This document shows positions 1 to 6,095 of a stretch of DNA of 10,130 nt, in pieces; position 1 is the first letter of the stretch; each line of letters opens with the position of its first letter. The stretch covers positions 1-10,130 of the forward strand of contig WAQA01000022.1 of the NCBI GenBank assembly GCA_015520475.1, given 5' to 3'. The notes beneath the pieces are model-generated. The model was not told the DNA's origin, ran no database searches, and saw only the letters and a list, made by a program, of their open reading frames with translations. A program made the position numbers and the translations under genes. This DNA comes from Candidatus Bathyarchaeota archaeon. GTDB taxonomy: Archaea > Thermoproteota > Bathyarchaeia > Bathyarchaeales > WAQA01.

Positions 1-377
1 AATCCTTCAATGTCTTTCAGGTCCCTTCTCAGAAGGCTTGAGAGCTCCTTCCAGAAGGAGATGTTAGGTTTAACCTTGATCGACTCGAGATACCTCTTTA
101 GACGCATCGTCAACTCCACCCCTCTCCTATCAAAGTCCATCAAGAGGATAACCTCGTTCCATCCGTACCTTTCAATCTCCTGAATCAGGCTCAGCATGCT
201 CCTACCATTGGCCTTGGCAGGTATAATCATCCCCTTAACGTTTAGGCTCTCCAATGCTTTAACATCTCTTCTTCCCTCAACAATCACTGGGATTCCCCTA
301 GACAATTCTGACGCTAAAGAATCCAGTAGATGATCAATCCTCTCGAGCTTCCTTTCTTCTCCAACCGATAATTCCAC
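1..377 (-). CDS. Toprim-domain protein (UPF0292-like), 3' end missing
   Basis: This is a small Toprim-domain protein of the kind found widely in archaea (UPF0292, related to the RNase M5/DnaG Toprim fold); the cellular role of the family is not established. About 125 residues are visible and the frame runs off the left edge without a stop, so the C-terminus is missing. The Toprim signature is clear: VIVEGRRDVKAL with the metal-binding/catalytic Glu at about residue 34, and LLMDFDRRG with the DxD pair at about 81 and 83, followed by a basic segment containing WKEL and LRRDLKD. An in-frame TAG lies upstream and no ATG is available, so GTG at 375-377 is the best start; the site before it is weak. 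A TATA-like element about 40 bases upstream suggests its own promoter, although it lies only 84 bases downstream of the DUF4432 gene on the same strand. Family assignment is confident; function is not. Confidence 0.85.
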   Translation of the reverse strand, partial: MELSVGEERKLERIDHLLDSLASELSRGIPVIVEGRRDVKALESLNVKGMIIPAKANGRSMLSLIQEIERYGWNEVILLMDFDRRGVELTMRLKRYLESIKVKPNISFWKELSSLLRRDLKDIEG

Positions 378-410
378 GTTCCGGATCCCAAAGATAAAAG
401 GAAGAATCAG

Positions 411-423
411 ACATAAAATTTTT
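411..423 (-). promoter_or_regulatory. Candidate TATA box for the Toprim gene
   Basis: On the minus strand AAAAATTTTAT lies about 40 bases upstream of the GTG start at 377. With the usual archaeal spacing of about 25 bases, transcription would begin near 392, leaving a leader of about 15 bases. The assignment is by position and composition only. Confidence 0.4.
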
Positions 424-461
424 GCTGTTTGGGATGGGGATGCTCCATTACTCTAGGGGGA

Positions 462-1703
462 TCAGCTGGACAGCCGTATATGATGCTTCCTCTTATAAGA
501 TGGGGAGAACTCCTCGGAGGGTTCAGTTAGAACCTTCATCTTAGATTCTGCCCCTAACCCTTCGATTCTCCGCTTCATCCTATCCACTTCTTCTCTGCCA
601 ACATGAATGGAGACGTCGATACTGGATTGATACTTCTCCGAAGGCCTTAGTAGGATTATCCGTCCACGCTCCCTCTCAAAGGCTTTATTATTTGGTAGGC
701 TTGTGCCAGGTTCTAGACCAACCACATATCCATCCTCCAAGGAGCCCGTATTCTTCCACAGAGTGAAGTATGGGAGCTCATTTAGAGAGAATGAGAGGGA
801 AACAGCTAGAGTCTCATCACTGTTCAGGAGCATAACGGATGTCCTCCCATCACTGTCACCCCTAAGTTTGAGGAAGTATACTTGCTCGATAAAGCCTGGC
901 TTAGGTGGACCGAACATGTTAAATTCTTCGATTCCATCGGCAGCTATAGAGTCTCGAGGAGCAACCAGCTCTACAGGTGCCAGGAGGGTTGATCCATCCC
1001 CTAGGAATGGCGGCCCAAAATTGCAGTGATAGAGCAGCTGCATCTCATCATCAATTGATTTAAGGTTCTCAACAGAATCGATTATTCTGAGGATATTGCT
1101 GTTCGGATAGGTGATCGCGGAGGAGTACAGTTTGAGGTTTGAACCGAACATTGATCTCTCATAGACAACCCCTTCAACTCTAATCTCATATGGTTCATTC
1201 AATCCTACAGTTACCTCCAGCCTTTCAGCTGGAATATTGGCTATTTTACCGTGAAGTGTAAGTTTAATCTCTCTTCCTCTACCCATATTATCGGTTATAA
1301 CGTCCATGCCTGGAGCCCCGAGGCTGCTAAGTCCACATCTTACGATCCATTCATTGAAGCCGTCAAGCCATCCTAATCCTCCTCTAGACTCGAGGTTTAT
1401 TAGGCTTGGATGGACAGGAGTCTTCACAGGAGAGTTCCAGCCTAAATAGTACCCCTTGAAGCTTCCCTTCCACACACCCATCCCACGGGTTGGAACCAGA
1501 ATAAACGATAGAGAACCATTATTCACCTCTACAATATCAACATGATCAGATAATCCGCCGTACAGCCTCCTCTTCTCTATCATCCACCCGCCCTCTCGCA
1601 TTCCAAGATCATCGCTTGAGATGCTCCACTTCTCCACAAACACCTCCTTCTCAACATCTAAGAGCGTCTTCTTGAATATATCTCCAGAATAATATCTCCC
1701 CAA
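462..1703 (-). CDS. DUF4432 family aldose-1-epimerase-like protein
   Basis: This 413-residue protein belongs to the galactose-mutarotase-like beta-sandwich superfamily, DUF4432 branch, whose members are thought to bind sugars; no substrate is established. Recognisable family segments are PTRGMGVWKG (about 71-80), LGWNSPV (87-93), GWLDGFNEWIVRCGL (111-125), LHGKIANIPA (150-159), LLYHCNFGPP (223-232), LPYFTLWKNTG (310-320) and VGLEPGTS (328-335). By analogy with GalM, His226 and Glu331 are the best candidates for the catalytic His/Glu pair; this is inference. There is no signal peptide, so it is probably cytosolic. The start is TTG at 1701-1703: an in-frame TGA lies two codons upstream and the next ATG would be residue 35. 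A G-rich stretch (GGGTGGGA) lies upstream. The last 20 residues are polar and look like a poorly conserved tail. It has no adjacent sugar-metabolism gene in the window to suggest a pathway. Confidence 0.86.
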   Translation of the reverse strand: MGRYYSGDIFKKTLLDVEKEVFVEKWSISSDDLGMREGGWMIEKRRLYGGLSDHVDIVEVNNGSLSFILVPTRGMGVWKGSFKGYYLGWNSPVKTPVHPSLINLESRGGLGWLDGFNEWIVRCGLSSLGAPGMDVITDNMGRGREIKLTLHGKIANIPAERLEVTVGLNEPYEIRVEGVVYERSMFGSNLKLYSSAITYPNSNILRIIDSVENLKSIDDEMQLLYHCNFGPPFLGDGSTLLAPVELVAPRDSIAADGIEEFNMFGPPKPGFIEQVYFLKLRGDSDGRTSVMLLNSDETLAVSLSFSLNELPYFTLWKNTGSLEDGYVVGLEPGTSLPNNKAFERERGRIILLRPSEKYQSSIDVSIHVGREEVDRMKRRIEGLGAESKMKVLTEPSEEFSPSYKRKHHIRLSS

Positions 1704-1756
1704 CTCTTCTCACATCCCACCCTTAATCGAGTACAATAAGGATCAGATTCAGCTAG

Positions 1757-1773
1757 AAATAAAGTTTTAAAAG
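1757..1773 (-). promoter_or_regulatory. Candidate TATA box for the DUF4432 gene
   Basis: The minus-strand run CTTTTAAAACTTTATTT contains the palindromic TTTTAAAA (1765-1772), about 65 bases upstream of the TTG start at 1703. Transcription would start near 1742 and give a leader of roughly 40 bases. Nothing else in the upstream 80 bases is as AT-rich. Confidence 0.5.
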
Positions 1774-1830
1774 AGATCTTCTCGATGTTGGACTGCCTAG
1801 AAGTTAAGGAGGAGAACTTCAGGCATCATC

Positions 1831-1870
1831 CCCACCCTTACATGCTCATCTGGAGAGCTTGAAGGGTAGG
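1831..1870. repeat. Imperfect inverted repeat / strong hairpin
   Basis: The left arm is CCCACCCTT A CATGCTC (1831-1847), the loop ATCTGGA (1848-1854), and the right arm GAGCTTG AAGGGTAGG (1855-1870). Fourteen pairs form, with one bulged A, one T-T mismatch and one C-A mismatch. It sits in the middle of the divergent gap, far from both start codons and without a following T-run, so it does not look like a terminator. It could be part of a small RNA, a regulator site or a remnant of a mobile repeat; the sequence does not decide between them. Confidence 0.5.
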
Positions 1871-2006
1871 TTAAGAGTGTAGGCTTAAACCTTTCGGATT
1901 CTATCAGCGGCTGGAAGATCCATAGAAGTATCGTTTATTGCTGGTTAAGAGATGCTGTGAGAGAGAATAGCTTCTAGATAGGGAATATTTTCGGATTCTT
2001 CAACAA

Positions 2007-2019
2007 TTTTTTAATATTT
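2007..2019 (+). promoter_or_regulatory. TATA box for the 87-residue membrane protein
   Basis: TTTTTTAATATTT lies about 48 bases upstream of the ATG at 2061. With normal spacing transcription would start near 2039, leaving a leader of about 22 bases that includes the GGTGAT ribosome site. The combination makes this one of the clearest promoters in the window. Confidence 0.6.
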
Positions 2020-2049
2020 GAGTTCCTCTACTTCTCATTGACTCTTTAT

Positions 2050-2055
2050 GGTGAT
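2050..2055 (+). promoter_or_regulatory. Ribosome binding site GGTGAT
   Basis: GGTGAT matches the archaeal anti-Shine-Dalgarno complement and ends five bases before ATG 2061. It fixes that start and supports the small gene being real. Confidence 0.7.
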
Positions 2056-2060
2056 TTGGG

Positions 2061-2324
2061 ATGCGGGAAGTTACTCAGGGCAGATTGCTCCTCATTTTAA
2101 GCGTGTTAACAATGATTGCATATTTTTGGGCGTTGTTTCTTTCTCCTCCTGACATGGAGTTCCTAGGGCGGAGTATAAGTCAATGGGCATTGATACTTCC
2201 CATACTAATATTCGTTTATCTATTTCTATTTGTTGTTGCATGGATAGGTTGGGCCATGGCTACTACTCCACCTCAACTGCAACTGGAAGGTGAAGGAGAG
2301 AAAGGGGAGGAGAAGTCTCTCTAG
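2061..2324 (+). CDS. Small two-helix membrane protein of unknown function
   Basis: This 87-residue protein has two predicted membrane helices, about residues 7-27 and 41-65, joined by a short loop (PPDMEFLGRSISQWA), and a charged, acidic C-terminal tail (about 72-87). The motif around AWIGWAMATTPP at the end of helix 2 is distinctive. No function is recognised. The layout (two helices, short loop with W/Q before helix 2) loosely recalls the small DUF4212-type subunits of sodium/solute symporters, but no large symporter gene lies beside it, so this is only a suggestion. It is the only plus-strand gene in the window. A TATA box and a GGTGAT site at proper distances support expression and the chosen ATG. 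It converges on cdvC, 144 bases away. Confidence 0.75.
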   Translation: MREVTQGRLLLILSVLTMIAYFWALFLSPPDMEFLGRSISQWALILPILIFVYLFLFVVAWIGWAMATTPPQLQLEGEGEKGEEKSL

Positions 2325-2351
2325 GATCGCTATATCTGCCCAGAGATAATC

Positions 2352-2355
2352 TTTT
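2352..2355 (+). terminator. Short T-run after the small membrane gene
   Basis: CTTTTGG lies 28 bases after the TAG at 2322-2324. Archaeal transcription ends at T-runs, and this is the only one on the plus strand before cdvC. With only four Ts it is a weak candidate. Confidence 0.3.
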
Positions 2356-2388
2356 GGATGCTTCTGCAGATCATCATCTTAAGCATTC
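2356..2388. repeat. Hairpin between convergent genes
   Basis: GGATGCTT (2356-2363) pairs with AAGCATTC (2381-2388), with one G-T wobble, and an inner AGAT/ATCT pair (2368-2371 with 2376-2379) closes on a CATC loop. It lies between the plus-strand T-run on its left and the minus-strand T-run on its right, in the convergent gap. It may help separate the two converging transcripts, or be chance. Confidence 0.35.
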
Positions 2389-2391
2389 TGG

Positions 2392-2396
2392 AAAAA
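2392..2396 (-). terminator. T-run after cdvC
   Basis: GCTTTTTCC on the minus strand lies about 73 bases past the cdvC stop. It is the first run of five Ts downstream of the cell-division cluster and a plausible end for its transcript. Confidence 0.4.
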
Positions 2397-2468
2397 GCAA
2401 CTTTATAAGAGGGGAGATTATGGGCTTTCATTGATTATTCAGGGAGCGGATATATATACATTATATAG

Positions 2469-3632
2469 TTAGAGAGCCTTGAACTTCTCAAACCATTTCT
2501 CATAGAGCAGCAGCATGTTAGGTGAGATGCTTGGTTTACGTTCTTTAAGTATCTCTGTGAAATCATTCATGGTTACTGCTCTCGGCTTCACATATGGATT
2601 ATGAGCCTTCCCGGACTCGAAGAGTTCCCTGTTCACTTTCATCTGCGCTGACTGGCATATGTCGAATATATCGCTGCCTGAGAAACCCTCAGTTCTAGCC
2701 GCTAACTCTTTGAGGTCAACGTCCTCTGAGAGGTTTAGATCTCTGGTGTATAGCTTGAACATTTTGAGTCGGGCGGAGTAATTCGGCGGCGGAACATATA
2801 TTCTCTTCTGGAATCTTCTGATGAAAGGAGCGTCTAAAGCCCAAGGCTTATTCGTTGCACCGATAACATATACCTGGATCTTGCTTTTCTTATCGATTAT
2901 TCCATCCATCTCCTTTAAGAATTGGCTTCTAACCCTTATTTCTCCTCCAACTTCGTTCCGATGTATCCCCATAAGCGAGTCTAATTCGTCGATGAATATT
3001 ATTGCAGGTGACTTTTGAGAGTGTTTCCTAGCCATCCTGAATATTCTTGCAACATTCTGTTCAGCCTCACCTAACCATTTAGACATTATCGACGCTGCAT
3101 CGACTGAGAGGAAAGCGGCGTTTATCTCGTTGGCTACGGCGGCTGCAAGTAATGTTTTGCCGCATCCAGGGGGGCCGAAGAGCAGTATACCCCTCGGCCA
3201 TCCTAAAGGGAAGAGTTCAGGTCTCAGGGAAGGATAGATTATGGATTCTTTAATCGCTCTCTTTGCATCTTCAAGGCCTACAACATCATCCCATTTGACT
3301 CCTGTAGGTTTCTCAAGTAGTGTCTCCTCAATCTTCACTTGCCCGTTACCGGATGGACTCTCCACCTCGGATCTACTGTTCACAGTGAAATCCTTAACCC
3401 AGAAACCCTTCAACGCTTTAACTCTGGTCTTATATATGTTTAGCCGTTGTATGTATATCTTGTTTAGATTATAGTTTGGATGCATTCTGACGAGTTTTAG
3501 GAGGCTCTCTATTGCTCTCTGATATGCTATGATAGCCATCTCCCGTTTTCCCTGTCTATCGAGTTCAACCGCTTGCCGGGCATATTTTACAGCTATCTCT
3601 TCCAGTTCTTCAGCCGCGTTCATAGGGCTCAC
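2469..3632 (-). CDS. cdvC: CdvC / Vps4-type AAA+ ATPase, archaeal cell division
   Basis: This 387-residue ATPase is the archaeal Vps4 homologue that hydrolyses ATP to remodel and disassemble ESCRT-III filaments during cell division. An N-terminal MIT domain (about 5-76, three helices) is followed by a linker (77-108) and a AAA+ module. Visible motifs are Walker A GPPGCGKT (153-160), pore-loop segment SKWLGEAE (184-191), Walker B IIFIDE (211-216), sensor 1 Asn in VIGATNKP (Asn261), arginine fingers in FIRRFQKR (Arg272/273) and the small-domain motif GFSGSDIF (316-323). The C-terminus EKFKAL is like that of Sulfolobus CdvC. Length is normal and all catalytic residues are present. The start is GTG at 3630-3632, overlapping the cdvB stop by four bases (GTGA), which implies translational coupling; ATG at codon 4 (3621-3623) is an alternative. 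It is the last gene of the cluster. Confidence 0.96.
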   Translation of the reverse strand: MSPMNAAEELEEIAVKYARQAVELDRQGKREMAIIAYQRAIESLLKLVRMHPNYNLNKIYIQRLNIYKTRVKALKGFWVKDFTVNSRSEVESPSGNGQVKIEETLLEKPTGVKWDDVVGLEDAKRAIKESIIYPSLRPELFPLGWPRGILLFGPPGCGKTLLAAAVANEINAAFLSVDAASIMSKWLGEAEQNVARIFRMARKHSQKSPAIIFIDELDSLMGIHRNEVGGEIRVRSQFLKEMDGIIDKKSKIQVYVIGATNKPWALDAPFIRRFQKRIYVPPPNYSARLKMFKLYTRDLNLSEDVDLKELAARTEGFSGSDIFDICQSAQMKVNRELFESGKAHNPYVKPRAVTMNDFTEILKERKPSISPNMLLLYEKWFEKFKAL

Positions 3633-4477
3633 TGTTCAATCCTTATTTTACCCTTCATCCGAAGCGCATCTAGAATGTTCAGAATTTCATTCTGTGAGAG
3701 GTTAAGCTCTTCTGAGCATCTTGCCAGTTCGATCTCACCGTTGTTTCGGTAGATGTAGTCTAGGACGAGTTCCTCCAGCAGGGATGGAGACTTATCCAAG
3801 TATATATTATCCTTCAAAAGTTTCTGAGGCTTCTCATCTTCCTCTTCACTGTAAATCTCGGATCCTCCGGCGGTTAGGGCTATGAGCTGCTTTCTAGCCA
3901 ACGGCTTCATCCTTTCAGTCTCTGTTGGAGGTTCAGGAATCTTCTTCAGTAGTTCCTCCTCAACTATCTTCGAAGCCTCTCTAAGTATGTTCTCGGTTAA
4001 CTCGTTCTTGATGATAACTGGCTCTATTATGCTTGTGTCTCCAATGCTTGTTGCATATAATATATCATTTACGATGCTGCTTAACCTCTCGATTTCAGGG
4101 GATACTGAGGGCATTACTTCAGCTAGGGATCCAAGCACACCCTTAACCTCACTGAATGTTCCCTCGATCTCCCTGACGGCGGAGCAGAACTCCATCAGAG
4201 TCTCCAATCTCAGAATTATCCTTTCAATCATCATCTCCGTCGAATTTATCAGGGAGAGTATCTTTCTTACTTCAGCCGCCTCATTAGCGTATATTACTGC
4301 TCTATCCTTCTGCCTCTTCTCCAACGAAGATATACATGCGTTGAATAGTTGATGCTCCCGCTTCCTTAACCTGTTAGATGCTATCTTGAGTTTAGAGCGC
4401 TGTTTATTCAGCTCCCTTAACGTCTTAACGATTAGATTATTTATTGATGTTCTTCTCTTCCGGATCTTCTTGAGCAC
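3629..4477 (-). CDS. cdvB: CdvB, ESCRT-III protein with C-terminal winged helix
   Basis: This 282-residue protein is the CdvB-type ESCRT-III subunit that forms the division-site filament. The basic N-terminal helices of the ESCRT-III core (about 1-95) include NEAAEVRKI, shared in kind with the paralogue upstream. The core continues to about 175. A proline-rich stretch IPEPPTETERMKP (180-192) sits where MIM2 motifs contact the CdvC MIT domain. After an acidic linker (208-228), residues 231-282 form a winged helix (LVLDYIYRNNGEIELARCSEELNLS... ending GKIRIEQ in outline), the part that in Sulfolobus binds the CdvA C-terminus. The start is GTG at 4475-4477, supported by GGAGGGA six bases upstream. 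It follows cdvA after 54 bases and overlaps cdvC by four. The domain layout makes this the true CdvB rather than a CdvB1/B2/B3 paralogue. Confidence 0.94.
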   Translation of the reverse strand: MLKKIRKRRTSINNLIVKTLRELNKQRSKLKIASNRLRKREHQLFNACISSLEKRQKDRAVIYANEAAEVRKILSLINSTEMMIERIILRLETLMEFCSAVREIEGTFSEVKGVLGSLAEVMPSVSPEIERLSSIVNDILYATSIGDTSIIEPVIIKNELTENILREASKIVEEELLKKIPEPPTETERMKPLARKQLIALTAGGSEIYSEEEDEKPQKLLKDNIYLDKSPSLLEELVLDYIYRNNGEIELARCSEELNLSQNEILNILDALRMKGKIRIEQ

Positions 4478-4483
4478 GTAGGC

Positions 4484-4490
4484 TCCCTCC
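4484..4490 (-). promoter_or_regulatory. Ribosome binding site of cdvB
   Basis: GGAGGGA on the minus strand ends six bases before the GTG at 4477. It decides the GTG start of cdvB, which has no ATG near. Confidence 0.65.
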
Positions 4491-4531
4491 TCAAGTTGTT
4501 TATGGAGAGAAGATTTGGGAGAGAGTTTTAT

Positions 4532-5251
4532 TTACTCCATCTGGAGCGTAACTGTTGATTCTGGCTTGGATTCAGCCTCATTTATATTCTCAGCCGTCTC
4601 CTCTGAGCTTTCAGTTTCCGGTTCAGATATCTCCTCTTGAACCTCCTCGCCGACTATTATATTATTCAGTGAATCTCTCATCTTCTTGAGGTTCTCGTTA
4701 AGTTCAATTATGTCCCTAAGCCCATTAAGCATGGAATGTAATGATCGCTTGTAAACCTCCTCCTCTACATGGCCGATTTCATATTCGATTTCAAGATGGG
4801 TCTTGGCCATATGGAGAGTCTCAAGTATCTCCTCGTTCTCCTTAATCTTCTCCTCTAATTCTTTGATTGTGTCCTTTGCTTCTTCTTTAAGCCTCTTAAG
4901 AGCATCTTCAAATTCAAGACTTAACTTTTCATATATGTCTGGTAAGATACGGTTCTCCTTTAAGAGTTTCTCCAGAACCTTCTTTTTTCTCCATATAAGC
5001 GGAATATTCTCTTTTATGGCATTAACCTTCTCATGTATATCTGAGAAGAGGAATACTTTCTCACCTTCAACATGCAGCCTCTCAACTGGGTAGCAAGAGT
5101 ACTCTTTACCGTTGCCTTTAATGAGAACCTTCTCTATCTTTCCCGTTGGATCCGTCATGAAGGAGATTACCCTGCCAACTTCTATGTTAACCTCGTTTAT
5201 GACAGGTTTACCTATCAGTGATAGAAGGTCCCTGCTTGACATGTTCACCAT
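4532..5251 (-). CDS. cdvA: CdvA, PRC-barrel/coiled-coil division-site protein
   Basis: This 239-residue protein is the archaeal CdvA, which in Sulfolobus assembles on membrane and DNA at mid-cell and recruits CdvB. An N-terminal PRC-barrel spans about 8-70 (LIGKPVINEVNIEVGRVIS, a DPTGKIEKVLIKG hairpin, then YPVERLHVEGEKVFL). A long charged helical coiled coil covers about 88-200. An acidic linker rich in E and S (201-231) leads to a C-terminal strand-like peptide TVTLQME (233-239), positioned like the E3B peptide that completes the CdvB winged-helix sheet. No membrane helix is present. ATG 5249-5251 is preceded by GAGGG nine bases away; ATG at codon 4 is a possible alternative. It starts 19 bases after the CdvB1-like gene and ends 54 bases before cdvB; the AT-rich end of that gap could host a secondary promoter. 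Confidence 0.93.
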   Translation of the reverse strand: MVNMSSRDLLSLIGKPVINEVNIEVGRVISFMTDPTGKIEKVLIKGNGKEYSCYPVERLHVEGEKVFLFSDIHEKVNAIKENIPLIWRKKKVLEKLLKENRILPDIYEKLSLEFEDALKRLKEEAKDTIKELEEKIKENEEILETLHMAKTHLEIEYEIGHVEEEVYKRSLHSMLNGLRDIIELNENLKKMRDSLNNIIVGEEVQEEISEPETESSEETAENINEAESKPESTVTLQME

Positions 5252-5270
5252 AATTTAAATCCCTCACAGA

Positions 5271-5918
5271 TTAATAGTTCGTATATTCGTATTCTCCGGC
5301 ATGTTCCTCTTGAGTTCTCAATGCAGGCAGCTCCGGGAACTTCTCTTTCATCCTCTGCTCCGCAACCATAGCTGCCTCATCAAGTATCCTCTTCGCATCT
5401 TCACTTGCAACTTCGAAGTCAGGTGATATACCTACTGTCTGACCAGCTTCTATCATAATATCATTCAGTAACATTCCAACCTCACCTAGCTCCTGCTCTG
5501 CATTGGGCAGTACACCGGCAACGCCGGACCGTACACTCTGCAGAACCTTTGTTGCAGGAGCTAGACTAGTCACTACATTCCCGAGCTGGGTGACAGTGCT
5601 TAATCTTAAAACAACCCTTTCAAGGGCTAGTTTAGCGTTCATTATGAAGCCAGCCATCTTACGGAGCTCTGCAAGCTCATTAGCGAATACGCTGGCTCTC
5701 TTCATATCATGATTTGAGTATGCATCAACAACTTTGGAGAAGAGGAATCTATCTCTTTCAGTTAACCGGTTAAGTGTACTCTCTAAATATTGTACTTGAG
5801 CCTCTATCTTTCTTATAGCTTGTTCTATCCGATGTTTCAGGGGGACTTTAGGTTTGATGATGGATCTTATACCCCTCTTTCCCCGTTCATCCCATTCTCT
5901 AGTGAATTTAGATGACAA
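5271..5918 (-). CDS. CdvB1-like ESCRT-III paralogue without winged helix
   Basis: This 215-residue Snf7/ESCRT-III-type protein opens the cell-division cluster. The core (about 25-190) contains the basic alpha1-alpha2 hairpin (KVPLKHRIEQAIRKIEAQ, RASVFANELAELRKM) and acidic later helices (EQELGEVGMLLNDI). Near the end FPELP (194-198) is a short MIM2-like proline motif that may bind CdvC. The protein then ends in an acidic tyrosine-rich tail (EYEYTNY) with no winged helix, so it resembles Sulfolobus CdvB1/B2, which work with CdvB in constriction and scission. It is not clear which of those paralogues it matches. The start is TTG at 5916-5918, strongly supported by GGTGAG seven bases upstream. 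cdvA follows after 19 bases, so the two are very likely co-transcribed. Confidence 0.9.
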   Translation of the reverse strand: MSSKFTREWDERGKRGIRSIIKPKVPLKHRIEQAIRKIEAQVQYLESTLNRLTERDRFLFSKVVDAYSNHDMKRASVFANELAELRKMAGFIMNAKLALERVVLRLSTVTQLGNVVTSLAPATKVLQSVRSGVAGVLPNAEQELGEVGMLLNDIMIEAGQTVGISPDFEVASEDAKRILDEAAMVAEQRMKEKFPELPALRTQEEHAGEYEYTNY

Positions 5919-5925
5919 TTACTCT

Positions 5926-5931
5926 CTCACC
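5926..5931 (-). promoter_or_regulatory. Ribosome binding site deciding the TTG start
   Basis: GGTGAG on the minus strand ends seven bases before TTG 5918. A consensus site at ideal spacing supports translation from this rare start codon. Confidence 0.7.
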
Positions 5932-5951
5932 TTTGAGGATTAATTTCTAGG

Positions 5952-5969
5952 AGGAATTATAAGATTCCT
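5952..5969. repeat. Perfect inverted repeat in the cdv leader (possible operator)
   Basis: AGGAAT and ATTCCT flank the six bases TATAAG (plus strand), a perfect 6-6-6 inverted repeat about 34 bases upstream of the TTG start of the first cdv gene. The spacer on the minus strand, CTTATA, is TATA-like, so the repeat either encloses a TATA box or, if the upstream TATA at 5990-6000 is used, falls at the very 5' end of the transcript. Either position would suit a repressor site or a leader hairpin. Confidence 0.4.
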
Positions 5970-5989
5970 AATATGCTGAGATTTATCAT

Positions 5990-6000
5990 CATATATACTA
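5990..6000 (-). promoter_or_regulatory. Candidate TATA box for the cell-division cluster
   Basis: TAGTATATATG on the minus strand is the best TATA match in the 190-base gap upstream of the cluster, about 75 bases before the TTG start. Transcription would begin near 5968 and give a leader of about 50 bases starting at the inverted repeat. A second TATA-like element lies inside that repeat near 5960. Confidence 0.5.
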
Positions 6001-6079
6001 GAGTATTGGATCAGGAAGCTTTGAAACATATTTTTGTCTTTTTAGGCCTGATAGAAACTGGAAAATTTACTTTCTCATT

Positions 6080-6095
6080 AAAAAGAGAAGAGAGG
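6080..6095 (-). terminator. Pyrimidine/T-run terminator after the DNA ligase
   Basis: CCTCTCTTCTCTTTTT on the minus strand begins about 14 bases past the ligase stop and ends in five Ts, typical of archaeal intrinsic termination. It suggests that the ligase transcript ends before the cell-division cluster. Confidence 0.5.

Larger units (their letters stand above)
1704..2060. other. 357-base gap between divergent genes
   Basis: This stretch separates the minus-strand DUF4432 gene from the plus-strand 87-residue membrane protein. It holds a TATA element for each gene near its ends and a strong imperfect hairpin at 1831-1870. Short open frames occur on both strands: 25 codons from ATG 1785 on plus, about 35 codons ending at TAG 1975-1977 in another plus frame without a good start, and about 44 codons ending at 1797-1799 on minus. 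None has a convincing ribosome site. They could be chance frames or remnants of a decayed gene. No tRNA or recognisable RNA family was found by eye. Confidence 0.5.

Noticed and set aside
703..1029. 108-codon plus-strand frame opposite the DUF4432 gene
   Set aside because: It has low-complexity Ser/Pro/Arg composition and lies wholly inside a recognised family protein on the other strand.
1797..1930. About 44-codon minus-strand frame in the divergent gap
   Set aside because: It has no ATG, GTG or TTG near its beginning and overlaps other equally plausible chance frames.
2449..2468. TATA-like alternating AT run just past cdvC
   Set aside because: It is downstream of cdvC with no gene start within reach in either direction, so a promoter role is not supported.
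3882..4352. 156-codon plus-strand frame opposite cdvB
   Set aside because: It is a Ser/Leu/Ile-rich mirror of a charged helical gene, with no promoter or ribosome site.
5976..5996. Box C/D RNA-like ATGATGA on the minus strand upstream of the cdv cluster
   Set aside because: A C-box match is present but no CTGA D box lies at the needed distance, and the bases are better explained as part of the TATA region.
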